From the NCBI RefSeq assembly GCF_003015185.1, contig NZ_CP027860.1, positions 2,852,001-2,916,000 of the forward strand: a DNA stretch of 64,000 nt, written 5' to 3'. The notes under the pieces are model-generated. The model was not told the DNA's origin. It saw only the letters and a list, made by a program, of their open reading frames with translations, and did not search any database. Source of the DNA: Ahniella affigens (GTDB lineage: Bacteria > Pseudomonadota > Gammaproteobacteria > Xanthomonadales > Ahniellaceae). Shown here piece after piece: positions 44,862 through 55,400 of this stretch. Every line of letters starts with the position of its first letter. The first letter of the stretch is position 1. A program made the translations under genes and the position numbers.

Positions 44862-47315
44862 TTACTTCGCGGCAGCAGCCTGTGCCGCAGCCAAATCTGC
44901 GAACAGCACCACACGAACTTTTCGGTAGCTGCCGTCCGCCCGTTTGACCGACTTCAGCACAATGGCCGCGCCTGCTGGCACGTCGGCCAAGGCGCGCTCG
45001 GTGCCGAACCCGCGAAGGCCACGACGGTCGACGACCTCCACTTTGCTCGCATCGACGGTAATCGACTCACCACTGGCCAAGCTGACGGTCGCTTGATTGG
45101 CCTCAACCCGAGCCGTGGCAACGACGCCCGCGACTTTGTGCCGTTCCAAATTGGCGGCTTCACTGCTCGGCGCCGTAAAGAGACCCGCAACGCCAAGCAC
45201 CAAGGCTGCGCCGAGCATCGGCGTCGCGTTGCTCCGACGCTTACGAACCAGCGCCCCCAGTCCTAGCATACCCAACACGCCCGCTAGCAATGCCCAAGGA
45301 CTATTGACCGGAACCGGCGTGAAGTCGTCATCCGTGATCGTGACAACATTGCTTTGATTCGTGCCCAAAGCGGCACCCACGGGCGCCGACACCGTCAACG
45401 TGAAGTCTTCCGGCCCCTCAACGAGCAGATCCGGCAGAATCGGCACGGTGACCGTCTTCGGTGCGCCATCGCCTGCGGCCCAATTGACCGCGGTGTTGAC
45501 GCTCGAATAATCGGCACCAGCGGCCGCTGAGCCGTCGCTACTCGTGACGGTCACGGACGCAGCGCCTGAGAAATCGCCCGTACGCTGCAGGGTGACGAGA
45601 ACGCTGCCGCCCGATTCGCCCACCGCAGTCGTTGTCGCCAGGAAGTCGACGTTGGACAACACGACGTCGGTGTCGTTGATTGTCACCGTCTGCGATCCGA
45701 CCGCACCGATGGAGCCGCCGACTGGATTGGAGAGCGTCAGCGTGAACGCCTCGGCAGCTTCCGGAATGGCATCGTCAACGATTGGCACCAGAATGGTCTT
45801 GTCCGCAATGTCACCAGCAGCCCAGTTGAGGGTTCCGCTAGTTGTCGTGAAATCGCTGCCGGCCGACGCGCTTCCCGCGACCGTGTTGAAGTCAACGCTA
45901 GCGGCGCCGTCGCCGGCAGGACGTTGGACGGTGACCGAAGCGTTGCCAGCCTCTTCAGCAACCGACTGCGCGGCCGTGCTGAGGCTGATGATCGAGGCCT
46001 GGAGTTCCACAGCACCAATATCGTCGGCAGCACCCGATGGACGCGGGTTGCCGCGCTGATCCACGGCCAAGGCCGTGTTGCCAGCATCGACGACCGGGCT
46101 GCCGAAAGCAGGCACCTGGGTGAATGTCGGCCCGCCATTGTCGGCCAGCGGCCCAAGGACGGGATCCTGATTCAGGATATTGCCGCCATTGTCGACGATG
46201 GTTGCGGCACCCGGAACTTCAACCAACGTACGCGTCAGCGCAAAGTTTCCGGAAATGTCGGCATCGGTTGCGGCGGTGTTATCGGCGATGATGGAATCGG
46301 TCGCGGTAACACTCGCAGAAGAATAGACAGCCACGCCGCCGCCAACCGCCGCGCTGTTGCCTGCAATCGTCGCGTTTTCCAGCGTGACCGTGGCCGCCCC
46401 TGTGTAGTATGCAAACAAACCACCGCCTGCCGCCGTGGCCTGGTTACCGGAGACCGTTGAATTCGACACGATCTGGGACGTATCCGTGAACATGCTCATC
46501 ACCGCGCCGCCATAGCTACCGGAGTTGCCATTCAGGGTGGATCGGCTGATATTCAGGCCGGAGCCATCGATCTGATACAGATAGATGCCACCGCCAAAAT
46601 TCGTGGCCGCATTCGTGGCCATCGTTGAGTCAGTCAGGTCAAACGTGCCGGTCTGGTGATAAAGGTAAATACCGCCACCGCCATCGACCGCTGTATTGCC
46701 GGAAATGACCGAATTCTCGATCGTCAGGGTGGGGCCCGAGGTGTAGAAGTAGATGCCGCCGCCATCACGACCCGACGTGTTGCCGGTGATCTGGCTATTG
46801 CGAATCACCATATCCATCTGACCACCAACAATGTCGGTCGCGGCGATTCCACCACCACCCGCCGTCGCACTATTGCCCTCGATGACGACACCGTCGAGGG
46901 TCAGGTCCTGGCCAAAGTTGATAATGCCACCACCGAAGGTCACGCCGCCGCCGCCCGTGATCCGGAGATCATTGATCTCCACGGCGACTGGCGTCGAGTT
47001 ATAGAGATAGAACACACGACTGGCGTTGTTGCCACTGACGCTCAGGACTGCGGCGCCGGGGCCATTGATCGTGACGGCGTCAGTAATGGCTATCTGACCG
47101 GAAGTCAGCGTAATGGTACCGGTCACGTTGGCCGCGAACTCAACCGTATCCGCGCCCGCAGCACCCTCCGCATCCAAGACCGCCTGACGCAGACTGCCCG
47201 CGCCGGAATCGTTGGTATTCGTCACCGTGAACGTTGCCGCGTCGGCATCACCCGCAGTTCCAGCCAGACCGGCCGCGACCAGTCCACCCACCTTCAGCAG
47301 TTTCTCGCTTTGCAT
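44862..47315 (-). CDS. Secreted beta-helix/Calx-beta adhesin with internal IPTL-like segment
   Basis: 817 residues; start supported by AGGGAG upstream and a signal-like start (EKLLKVGGLVAAGLAGTAGDADAA). A CSLREA/choice-of-anchor-Q-type parallel beta-helix (about 30-430; FTVTNTNDSGAGSLRQAVLDAE, repeated NSTVSGN.A and GGGGI) is followed by two Calx-beta domains (each V.E..G...V.VQR ... DF, ending in TLTLSNPVG/TLTVSAPVG and a TI.DDD-like motif). Then comes an IPTL-CTERM-like segment (PVNSPWALLAGVLGMLGLGALVRKRRS). Unusually, it is followed by a second hydrophobic stretch (MLGAALVLGVAGLFTAPSSEAA) and about 100 soluble residues (VEVVDRRGLRGFG...VRVVLFADLAAAQAA). Cell-surface location is likely; function is unknown. 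Confidence 0.85.
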   Translation of the reverse strand: MQSEKLLKVGGLVAAGLAGTAGDADAATFTVTNTNDSGAGSLRQAVLDAEGAAGADTVEFAANVTGTITLTSGQIAITDAVTINGPGAAVLSVSGNNASRVFYLYNSTPVAVEINDLRITGGGGVTFGGGIINFGQDLTLDGVVIEGNSATAGGGGIAATDIVGGQMDMVIRNSQITGNTSGRDGGGIYFYTSGPTLTIENSVISGNTAVDGGGGIYLYHQTGTFDLTDSTMATNAATNFGGGIYLYQIDGSGLNISRSTLNGNSGSYGGAVMSMFTDTSQIVSNSTVSGNQATAAGGGLFAYYTGAATVTLENATIAGNSAAVGGGVAVYSSASVTATDSIIADNTAATDADISGNFALTRTLVEVPGAATIVDNGGNILNQDPVLGPLADNGGPTFTQVPAFGSPVVDAGNTALAVDQRGNPRPSGAADDIGAVELQASIISLSTAAQSVAEEAGNASVTVQRPAGDGAASVDFNTVAGSASAGSDFTTTSGTLNWAAGDIADKTILVPIVDDAIPEAAEAFTLTLSNPVGGSIGAVGSQTVTINDTDVVLSNVDFLATTTAVGESGGSVLVTLQRTGDFSGAASVTVTSSDGSAAAGADYSSVNTAVNWAAGDGAPKTVTVPILPDLLVEGPEDFTLTVSAPVGAALGTNQSNVVTITDDDFTPVPVNSPWALLAGVLGMLGLGALVRKRRSNATPMLGAALVLGVAGLFTAPSSEAANLERHKVAGVVATARVEANQATVSLASGESITVDASKVEVVDRRGLRGFGTERALADVPAGAAIVLKSVKRADGSYRKVRVVLFADLAAAQAAAAK

Positions 47316-47556
47316 CTTGTGCTCCCTGTCACATACCCGCACATGATGAACCGAAACTGAGCAATTTGTCCATGTGCCGAACCATGCGAAGGTATCCCAT
47401 AAATTGGGACAGCCTGCGTCTGCAGACGGATATCCGCGAGCGCGCACCGACAGAGAAGCCCGGACCGATCCGAGCGCCATGCGCCACAACGGCCCAAGCT
47501 CAATCCTCGCCAGCGTAGGGGCCAAAGCCCCACGCAACCTGCGCTCCGGGCGGGCG

Positions 47557-48702
47557 TTACAAGCCCTGCAATCGAGTGGCTGCCGCCTGGAGCGTTACAT
47601 CATTTTTTGCAAAGCAGAACCGGATCAGCCGGGCTTCGGGCGCGCGTTGATAGAACGCCGAGACCGGAATGGCGGCCACCCCTTTCTCGGCGCACAGCCA
47701 TTCGCAAAACGCCCTGTCGTCCTGATCACTGATGTCGGAATAGTCGACGATCTGGAAATACGCACCAGCGACCGGCAGCAACTTGAACCGGGTCCCGGCC
47801 AGCATGGCGCGAAACTGATCGCGCTTGTCCTGATAGAACGCTGGCAGCTCACGGTAGTGCTCCGGCATTTGCTCCAGCACATCGGCCAGCGCCCATTGCG
47901 CCGGATTGAACGTGCAGAACGTCAGATACTGGTGCACCTTGCGGAATTCGGCACTCAATGCGGCCGGCGCCACGCAATAGCCAATCTTCCAACCAGTGCA
48001 GTGATACGTCTTGCCGAAACTCGAAATGACGAAGCTGCGCTCAGCCAATTCAGGATGGCGCAGTACGCTTTGGTGATCGACGCCATCAAACACGATGTGC
48101 TCGTAGACCTCATCCGAAATGACGATCAAATCATGGCGGCGCGCGATCTCGGCGAGCGCATCCAAGTCGGCGCGACTGAACACCGCGCCACTCGGGTTGT
48201 GCGGCGAGTTGACGATGATCGCACGCGTCTTGCTCGTGCAGGCATCATGGACGCGCTGCCAATCCACCGAAAAATCCGGGAGCGTCAGTTCGACGTGGAC
48301 GGCCTTGCCGCCATTGAGCTCGATGGCGGGCTCGTAGCTGTCATAGCATGGGTCGAGTACGATGACCTCATCGCCCGCGCGCACGATCGCAGCAATCGCT
48401 GCGTACAGCGCCTCAGTTGCGCCGCTCGTCACCGTCACTTCCGAATCGGCGTTGACCGGCCGGCCATAGAGCGCGGCGGTCTTCAGCGCAATCTGCTCGC
48501 GCAAACGCGGCACGCCCGTCATCGGCGCGTACTGGTTCTTGCCTTCGTGCATGTAACGATTCAGTGCGACCCGCAAGGCTTCCGGCCCTTCGAAATCCGG
48601 AAAGCCCTGACCCAGGTTCACGGCCTGATGCTTCATGGCCAGCTGACTCATGACCGTAAAGATCGTGGTACCAACGTTCGGCAATTTGCTCTGAATCTGC
48701 AT
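47557..48702 (-). CDS. Class I PLP-dependent aminotransferase (methionine aminotransferase-like)
   Basis: 381 residues, fold-type I. Key segments are NLGQGFPDFEGPEAL, QYAPMTGVPRLREQIA, VTSGATEALYAAIAAIV, IIVNSPHNPSGAVFS, VISDEVYEHIVFDG and the PLP-lysine motif SSFGKTYHCTGWKIGYC. The order and sequences match the YbdL/kynurenine-aminotransferase group, which uses methionine or aromatic amino acids. Only three bases separate it from alaS, so it is likely the second gene of that transcript. Confidence 0.9.
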   Translation of the reverse strand: MQIQSKLPNVGTTIFTVMSQLAMKHQAVNLGQGFPDFEGPEALRVALNRYMHEGKNQYAPMTGVPRLREQIALKTAALYGRPVNADSEVTVTSGATEALYAAIAAIVRAGDEVIVLDPCYDSYEPAIELNGGKAVHVELTLPDFSVDWQRVHDACTSKTRAIIVNSPHNPSGAVFSRADLDALAEIARRHDLIVISDEVYEHIVFDGVDHQSVLRHPELAERSFVISSFGKTYHCTGWKIGYCVAPAALSAEFRKVHQYLTFCTFNPAQWALADVLEQMPEHYRELPAFYQDKRDQFRAMLAGTRFKLLPVAGAYFQIVDYSDISDQDDRAFCEWLCAEKGVAAIPVSAFYQRAPEARLIRFCFAKNDVTLQAAATRLQGL

Positions 48703-48705
48703 GGC

Positions 48706-51339
48706 TCAGCCCAATTTGGATTGTGCAAAGGTTGCAACGCTGGCCAAAGCCGACGCGACATTCGGACCGTCTTCACCGCCACCTTGCGCCATATCGGGGC
48801 GACCACCGCCCTTGCCATTGATCTGACCCGCAACATGCGCGATCAGCTCCCCGGCTTTCAGCTTGCCGAGCGCCGCACCACTCGCACCGGCGATCAACGT
48901 GATCTTGCCCTCAGCCCCGGAAGCCAGCACCACGGCGCAGTCGGTCAGCTTGTTCTTCAGCTGGTCCACAGCTTCGCGCAGGCCCTTGCTGTCCAAGCCA
49001 TCCAGACGCGCGGCGATGACCTTGATGCCAGCAATCTCGGTTGGCTTCTCAGCCAGTTCGGCAATCGCCGCCCCGGCCGCTTTGGCTTTCAGCGATTCCA
49101 GTTCGCGTTCAAGCTCTCTTTGTTTGTCGAACAGTTTTTTCAGCTTGCTCGTGACTTCGTCGGTCGAACTCGACAGCAACGCGGCGACTTCGGCCAATTG
49201 ATCTTCCTCGTGCTCGACCAGCGCTTCCGCGCCCGCGCCAGTAAACGCTTCAATACGACGCACACCGGACGCCACACCGCCTTCGGTGACAATCTTGAAC
49301 AGGCCGATGTCACCCGTACGGCTGACATGCGTGCCACCGCAAAGCTCCGTCGAGAAGTCGCCCATCTTCAACACGCGCACGCGCTCGCCGTACTTCTCGC
49401 CGAACAACGCCATCGCGCCAAAGTCGAGCGCTTCCTGCATGCCCATCTGATGCACTTCGGCCTCGGCATTCGCGCGAATCTCGGCGTTGACGAGCCGCTC
49501 AATCTGGCGCAACTCCGCATCCGACACCGGCTGGAAGTGCGAGAAGTCAAACCGCAACCGATCAGGTGCAACCAGCGAGCCCTTCTGCTGCACATGTTCG
49601 CCGAGCACTTTGCGGAGTGCGGCGTGCATCAAGTGCGTCGCTGAGTGGTTCAGAATGATCTGTTGACGACGGGCGGCATCGACGCTGGCATCAAGCACCG
49701 CGCCGACCGTCAAGGTACGTCCGCTCCACACACCCACGTGCGAAAAAAATGTACCGGCGAGCTTGATCGTGTCGTCAACGCGGAACGTGCCGAGCGCGCT
49801 TTCCAGCGAGCCCGTGTCGCCAACCTGGCCACCCGATTCGGCGTAAAACGGCGTGCGATCGAGCACGACCAACGCACTCTCGCCGTCGTTAACCTGATCG
49901 ATCAACTTGCCCGAACGGATCAGCCCGACGACCTTGCAGCCCTGTGCGTCGACCGCGCCGTAGCCGAGGAACTCGGTTGCCGGCAAACCCTTGACGGTTT
50001 CGGCGGTGACCACATGCTGCGCTTCGAACTGCGATGCCGCGCGGCCACGCTCCTTCTGCTGCTGCATGGCATGTTCGAAGCCGGCCATGTCCACCGTCAG
50101 CCCGCGTTCGCGCGCGACGTCGGCAGTCAGGTCAACCGGGAAGCCGTAGGTGTCATACAGACGAAACGCATCAACACCAGCGATCTCTTTTGCGCCACTG
50201 GCCGTGACAGCTTCAAATACTTTCATGCCCTTGTCGAGCGTCTCGGAGAACTTCTCCTCTTCGAGCTTCAACACTTGCTCAACCTGTGCGCGCTTCTGGC
50301 GCAGTTCCGGATACGCCTCACCCATCAATTCATCGAGCGTGCGTACGAGCTTGTGGAAGAACAGGCCTTTGCAACCAAGCTTGTGACCATGCCGCAGCGC
50401 ACGCCGGATGATGCGGCGGAGCACGTAGCCGCGACCTTCGTTCGACGGCAGCACGCCATCGACGATCATGAACGAGCACGCGCGGATGTGGTCGGCAATA
50501 ACATTTAAAGACGGATTGTCGAAATCGGTGCGGTTCGTCACGCTGGCCGCGGCCTTGACGAGCGCCTGCATCGAATCGATCTGGTAATTCGAGTGCACAT
50601 GCTGCAGCACCGCCGTCAGACGCTCCAGGCCCATACCGGTATCGACACAAGGCTTCGGCAGTGGCGTCAGCGTGCCATCAGCCGAGCGGTCGAACTGCAT
50701 GAACACGAGGTTCCAGATTTCGATGTAGCGATCGCCGTCTTGGTCCGCCGAGCCCGGCGGGCCGCCGAACACACCTTCGCCGTGATCGTAGAAGATTTCG
50801 GAGCACGGGCCGCAAGGGCCGGTATCGGCCATCTGCCAGAAGTTGTCAGACGCATACGGCGCGCCCTTGTTGTCGCCAATGCGCACAATGCGCTCGGCCG
50901 GCACGCCCACTTCCTTCTCCCAGATGCCAAACGCCTCGTCATCGGTGTGATAGACGGTGACCCAGAGTTTTTCTTTCGGCAAACCGTAAACCGAGGTCAG
51001 CAATTCCCACGCATAGTGGATCGCATCGCGCTTAAAGTAGTCGCCGAAACTGAAGTTGCCAAGCATTTCGAAGAACGTGTGGTGACGCGCGGTGTAGCCG
51101 ACGTTCTCCAGATCGTTGTGTTTGCCGCCGGCGCGCACGCAGCGCTGGGCCGTCGCGGCACGCGTGTACGAGCGCTTCTCGGCGCCCAGGAACATGTCCT
51201 TGAACTGCACCATGCCCGAGTTGGTGAACATCAGGGTCGGGTCGTTGCCCGGCACCAAGGGGCTCGATGCGACGACCTCATGGCCCTTGCTGGCAAAGAA
51301 CTTCAGAAAGGCGCTACGGATCTCGGCGCTGGTTTTCAT
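48706..51339 (-). CDS. alaS: Alanine-tRNA ligase
   Basis: 877 residues. The catalytic domain begins [20 protein letters not shown] with [15 protein letters not shown] and [18 protein letters not shown]. The editing domain carries the zinc ligands [11 protein letters not shown] (HxxxH) and [13 protein letters not shown] (CxxxH). The C-terminal DHHA1 domain contains a Gly-rich [15 protein letters not shown] chose the conserved MKTS start; an open frame 22 codons upstream has no support. Confidence 0.98.
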   Translation of the reverse strand: MKTSAEIRSAFLKFFASKGHEVVASSPLVPGNDPTLMFTNSGMVQFKDMFLGAEKRSYTRAATAQRCVRAGGKHNDLENVGYTARHHTFFEMLGNFSFGDYFKRDAIHYAWELLTSVYGLPKEKLWVTVYHTDDEAFGIWEKEVGVPAERIVRIGDNKGAPYASDNFWQMADTGPCGPCSEIFYDHGEGVFGGPPGSADQDGDRYIEIWNLVFMQFDRSADGTLTPLPKPCVDTGMGLERLTAVLQHVHSNYQIDSMQALVKAAASVTNRTDFDNPSLNVIADHIRACSFMIVDGVLPSNEGRGYVLRRIIRRALRHGHKLGCKGLFFHKLVRTLDELMGEAYPELRQKRAQVEQVLKLEEEKFSETLDKGMKVFEAVTASGAKEIAGVDAFRLYDTYGFPVDLTADVARERGLTVDMAGFEHAMQQQKERGRAASQFEAQHVVTAETVKGLPATEFLGYGAVDAQGCKVVGLIRSGKLIDQVNDGESALVVLDRTPFYAESGGQVGDTGSLESALGTFRVDDTIKLAGTFFSHVGVWSGRTLTVGAVLDASVDAARRQQIILNHSATHLMHAALRKVLGEHVQQKGSLVAPDRLRFDFSHFQPVSDAELRQIERLVNAEIRANAEAEVHQMGMQEALDFGAMALFGEKYGERVRVLKMGDFSTELCGGTHVSRTGDIGLFKIVTEGGVASGVRRIEAFTGAGAEALVEHEEDQLAEVAALLSSSTDEVTSKLKKLFDKQRELERELESLKAKAAGAAIAELAEKPTEIAGIKVIAARLDGLDSKGLREAVDQLKNKLTDCAVVLASGAEGKITLIAGASGAALGKLKAGELIAHVAGQINGKGGGRPDMAQGGGEDGPNVASALASVATFAQSKLG

Positions 51340-51487
51340 GGTGAACATCCAAGGCAAACAGAAGAATGACCCCCGATCATAGCGAATTTGGCCGGTCTTT
51401 CGCATATTTCGCGTGTGATCAAAGCCTTACACGACCGCCCTCGGCGTCTGCGTGCAAAGCGGCCACCAACTGAGGCACCATCGCCGG

Positions 51488-52294
51488 ATGAGCCTTTACC
51501 CCGAACGCATCGTCTGCCTGACCGAAGAACCGACCGAAGTCCTGTACGCGCTGGGCGAACAGGACCGGATTGTTGGGATTTCCGGGTTCACCGTCCGCCC
51601 AGCCCGGGCCCGCAAGGAAAAGCCCAAGGTCTCGGCCTTTCTGAGCGCCAAGATCGACCGGATCCTCGACCTGAAACCCGATCTCGCAATCGGGTTTTCG
51701 GACATTCAGGCCGACATTGCCCAAGCGCTGATCAAGGCCGGCATCGAGGTCTGGATCAGCAACCATCGGTCGATCGAGGGGATCCGGGGCTACATCTTGC
51801 GGCTTGGCGCCATGGTCGGCGCCGCTGCCAGGGCCGAACACTACCTCGGCGAGATCGATCGGCAGATGGACCATATCCGGGCCCGAGCCGCCGCCCTGCC
51901 CTGGCGGCCGCGCGTCTACTTCGAGGAATGGGATGAACCGAGAATCAGCGCGATTCGCTGGGTCTCAGAACTCATTGAACTCGCCGGCGGCCAGGACATT
52001 TTTCCCGAACGTGCCAAAGCGAGCCTGGCGAAGGACCGCATTCTGCCCGACGACAGCGAGATCATTGCCCGCAACCCGGAGTTGATTCTGGGCTCCTGGT
52101 GCGGCAAGCGCTTCCGGCCTGAACTGGTCGCGGCCAGACCCGGCTACCCGGCCATTAGCGCTGTTCGCATGGGGCATGTTTACGAGATCAAGTCACCGAT
52201 CATCTTGCAACCGGGGCCTGCTGCGCTGACTGATGGTCTTTCGGCGTTGCACCAAGCCATTTCCCGCTGCATAAAGCTTCGGGACAAGGATTGA
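51488..52294 (+). CDS. Cobalamin-binding BtuF-like protein without signal peptide
   Basis: 268 residues of the helical-backbone metal/corrinoid receptor family (Peripla_BP_2). It starts MSLYPERIVCLTEEPTEVLYALGEQDRIVGISGFTV, then has LKPDLAIGFSDIQADIAQALIKAGIEV, ELIELAGGQDIFPE and ARNPELILGSWCGKRF. The usual export signal is absent, so it is either cytoplasmic or a salvage/regulatory protein rather than an ABC receptor (inference). It is divergent from alaS, whose start lies about 150 bases away. No transport genes are nearby. Confidence 0.8.
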   Translation: MSLYPERIVCLTEEPTEVLYALGEQDRIVGISGFTVRPARARKEKPKVSAFLSAKIDRILDLKPDLAIGFSDIQADIAQALIKAGIEVWISNHRSIEGIRGYILRLGAMVGAAARAEHYLGEIDRQMDHIRARAAALPWRPRVYFEEWDEPRISAIRWVSELIELAGGQDIFPERAKASLAKDRILPDDSEIIARNPELILGSWCGKRFRPELVAARPGYPAISAVRMGHVYEIKSPIILQPGPAALTDGLSALHQAISRCIKLRDKD

Positions 52295-52312
52295 TCGCCG
52301 GGGCATTCGTTT

Positions 52313-52469
52313 AGGGAGGGTCTGAATAAGTCCATCCTGGACTTTCAAACCCGCACTGAGTCCGGCACGTGTCCGGACTCAGTGCCCCAAAATCAAGCAC
52401 TTGCGTGCTTGATTCTGGGCGGGCCATCCATGGCCCGAATCGCCTCTGAACTTGTTCAGAGGCTCCTTA
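52313..52469. repeat. Five-hairpin dispersed repeat, copy A
   Basis: Five consecutive perfect or near-perfect hairpins: 52320-52350 (GTCTGAA...TTCAAAC with an inner AGTCCA/TGGACT), 52353-52385 (13 bp, loop CACGTGT), 52391-52414 (AATCAAGCAC/GTGCTTGATT, loop TTGC), 52420-52437 (CGGGCCA/TGGCCCG) and 52442-52463 (GCCTCTGAAC/GTTCAGAGGC). The ends GGAG...TCTGAA and TTCAGA...CTCC can also pair with each other. It lies between the convergent BtuF-like and beta-helix genes. The nearly identical copy B is at 59496-59650. Confidence 0.9.
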
Positions 52470-55400
52470 GTCTTCGAATCCATCCGCCAGCAACACGTCT
52501 TGACTAGTCCCAGTCCCGCGAATCGTCAACGTCTGGCTATCACCATTGCTGGATTGAAAGGTCAGCACCTGCTCGAAGAACCCAACACCCACGGGCGCAA
52601 ACTCGATTCGTTGCACACACGCACCGTGCGCCGGAACCAAGACACCTGGCGATGCGTCGCAGGTGCCGCTGCCCGAGGTGGCAAACGGCGGCAACACTGG
52701 CGTCGTACGACTGATCGTACGCGCAACGGTGTCAGGATTACCTACCTCAATAGCTGAGGAGTACGCCGCATTGCCAATCAGCACCGTCCCGAGATCAACC
52801 ACACTGGGAAAAATACCAATTCCGCCACTGGTTCCAAAGCCCCGCAATACGGCGGGCACGTCAATCGGCGCGCCGCCCTGGTAGCCTGCACTTCCAGACA
52901 ACGTGGCAATAGCATCCACCGGACCCGTACCGAACGGCAAAAATGTCGCTTGCAGGCTGCAAGGGGTCGCCCCACTCACCGTAACGGGAAAAGCACCGCA
53001 ATTGCCGTTGCCGATGTGTGTGAATGGCGATAGCACGCCGACCAGATTGTCGATTCGCCACCAGGCCGGGCTGCCGCCGTTGACCAAATCCAGCGATACG
53101 GGAACAGTGTTACCCACACGCGCGAACACACGATTCGCCGTGGCGGCACTAAGTACTGGGGCCACCACATCTCCCTCAAGCGATGTAAAGGATGTCTGAC
53201 CATCTTGGGAGATCAGGCGCAGTGAGCCGCGATAGGACCCCGGCGCGTTCGACTCCAGATGAACACGGAGATCGCAAGATTCCCCCGCATCAAGACCGAT
53301 TCCGAAGCCACAAGTACTATTCTGTTCGAAGAAGGCGCCTTGTTGATCAAAGACGATGCTGGCGCCCAGTACTGCCGCTCCAGGTAGGGCGACATTCGCG
53401 ACGGCAAGCGTCTGAACGTTGCTGCGCTCACCCGTCATGACAGTCCCAAACTGCAATCTGAAGCTCGACACAGCGAGATCACCTTGAGGCTGCCCGCCGC
53501 CGAGTTCGTCGGCCCCCAAATCCACCAGTCCATCGCCTCCTGGACGGAAATCATCATCAATATCCAAGGGCATAGGCGGGTCTAGGTTGGTGGCGCCGAC
53601 ATGGTGTGCGGGCGAGTCACCGCGAAGATGCAACACATCCTTCAATTGAAACCTCGGATTCGCGTCCAGACTGTGCGTGCCACCCCCGGCAACGGCCAGC
53701 CAACTGGCCAGGGCCGGATAGTCCTGGTGGTTGTTGCCGGTACTGCGGCGAACCGCGACCCCACCGCTACCACCAGCATGGATCAGGTTGTAGTCATGGG
53801 TGCTGGAATGGCCGTCGACCAACCACAAAGCGACATGAGTCGTCGCCGCCTGCTCGTTAGTGTGCACATTCGCGATCACGTTATTTTCTAGAAGCGCCGC
53901 CGACGGCGCCACCACTTGCACGGCACTTGTCGGCACACCACCGCCGCCCGGCCCGCCCTCGACCAGGACACTATTCTGGCGGAATAGAACCTGACCGGTT
54001 CCTTCAATCCGAACGCCAGTCATGGCCAGATCGCCCGTGATCTGCGACGCATCTGGCCTTCTTCCTAGATAAACCGAGTTGTCATGAACGCGCAGCGAAC
54101 TCGCCGTTTTCAACGACATGCCTTGCAAACTGGCCAGACCGCCTTCTCGGGCCTGCAGCGTAAACACAGCATTGTGCGACACCTCATTGAGCCCCGTGGT
54201 CGCGTCAGACTCAACCGAAATGCCTTGCACCATCGGCGCCGCGACGCTGTAGCTATTGCTGAGGTCATACACGCGGTTCTTGATGACCAGCGCGCTACCG
54301 TTGGCTGGCGCCCGAACCCAGATCCCTTGTGTCGCGGGCAAGCCATTCGGCCCGCCATAGCTTGGGCCAGAAATGCGCGTGATCGTGTTCGACTGGATAT
54401 CGTTGTTCTGGCAATCGCTCTGAATCCCGACGACTCGCCCGCCCAACGGTGACGCGGACTCGCTGATCAGGGAGGCGAATTCACGGTCACCAATCCGAGC
54501 GTTGCGGATACGCAGCAGGGCGCCACCATTTTGGCTGGCGGTACAGAGCACGCCATGGAGCCGGAAATCGGTCAAGCCGCCAACACTTCGCACGCGCATG
54601 TCGCGAATATCGAGACCATTGATGAGCAATTCCGCCGGGCCACGCATGGCGATTGCGGTCACTTCTGTTGGCGATCCTGTGTTGGTCTCGACCAGCAGCG
54701 GACCGATCTCGTTGTTGTTCGCCGTAAACGCCCCGCTGGCGATGTTGATACCGACGAAGGCCGCGCTGTCGCCGATTCCCGATGCATTAGCGCCGGTGCG
54801 CTGCAAGCGCGTGATTTGGTTGAAGTGCGCTGACCCCACCTGGTCGGGCGGCAGGCGCAGAAAGATGCCAATGATCTTGGCATTACCGCCCGAAAACACA
54901 TTGTCCGAAGTATCCACATCGCGAGCGCCGAAGCGATTCCCCCCCACATCGATGGCGCCAGCATTGACAGCCGCTGTCGTGACATCGACGTGGATGCCGT
55001 GATGCGTCACCGGTGTGGTCAGCGTATCGAATTGCCGGACAACAGACTGATGAATCTGATTGCCACCAATCGTCATCGTGTGGCAGCCATTGCCCACATA
55101 GATGGCCGCTGTATTGGCGCCGGGCGCGAAGACGTCCACAAAGCGGTTCGAACCCACGGTGATTGAGGCATTACCAGCTTCTGCCGACGTTACCGAGCCG
55201 AGGCAGAAAAAGCCTTGGCGTAGCGCGCTGTTCGTCGTCGGCGCGCCAATCACGTTGTTGGTAGCGGTTACCGTGTCGATGCCTTGCCCGGTCGCGCCGC
55301 TGATAATGACTGCGCCGCCCGGCGTGCCCATCGGCACCGTCGCACGACTGTAAATGGTCAGCCCCGTAAGCGCCGCACCTTGAATCTCGCCACGCAAACG

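Noticed and set aside
47374-49644. Long plus-strand frame of 756 codons over the aminotransferase and alaS
   Set aside because: It lies antisense to two genes with conserved family motifs; no start signal or family features.
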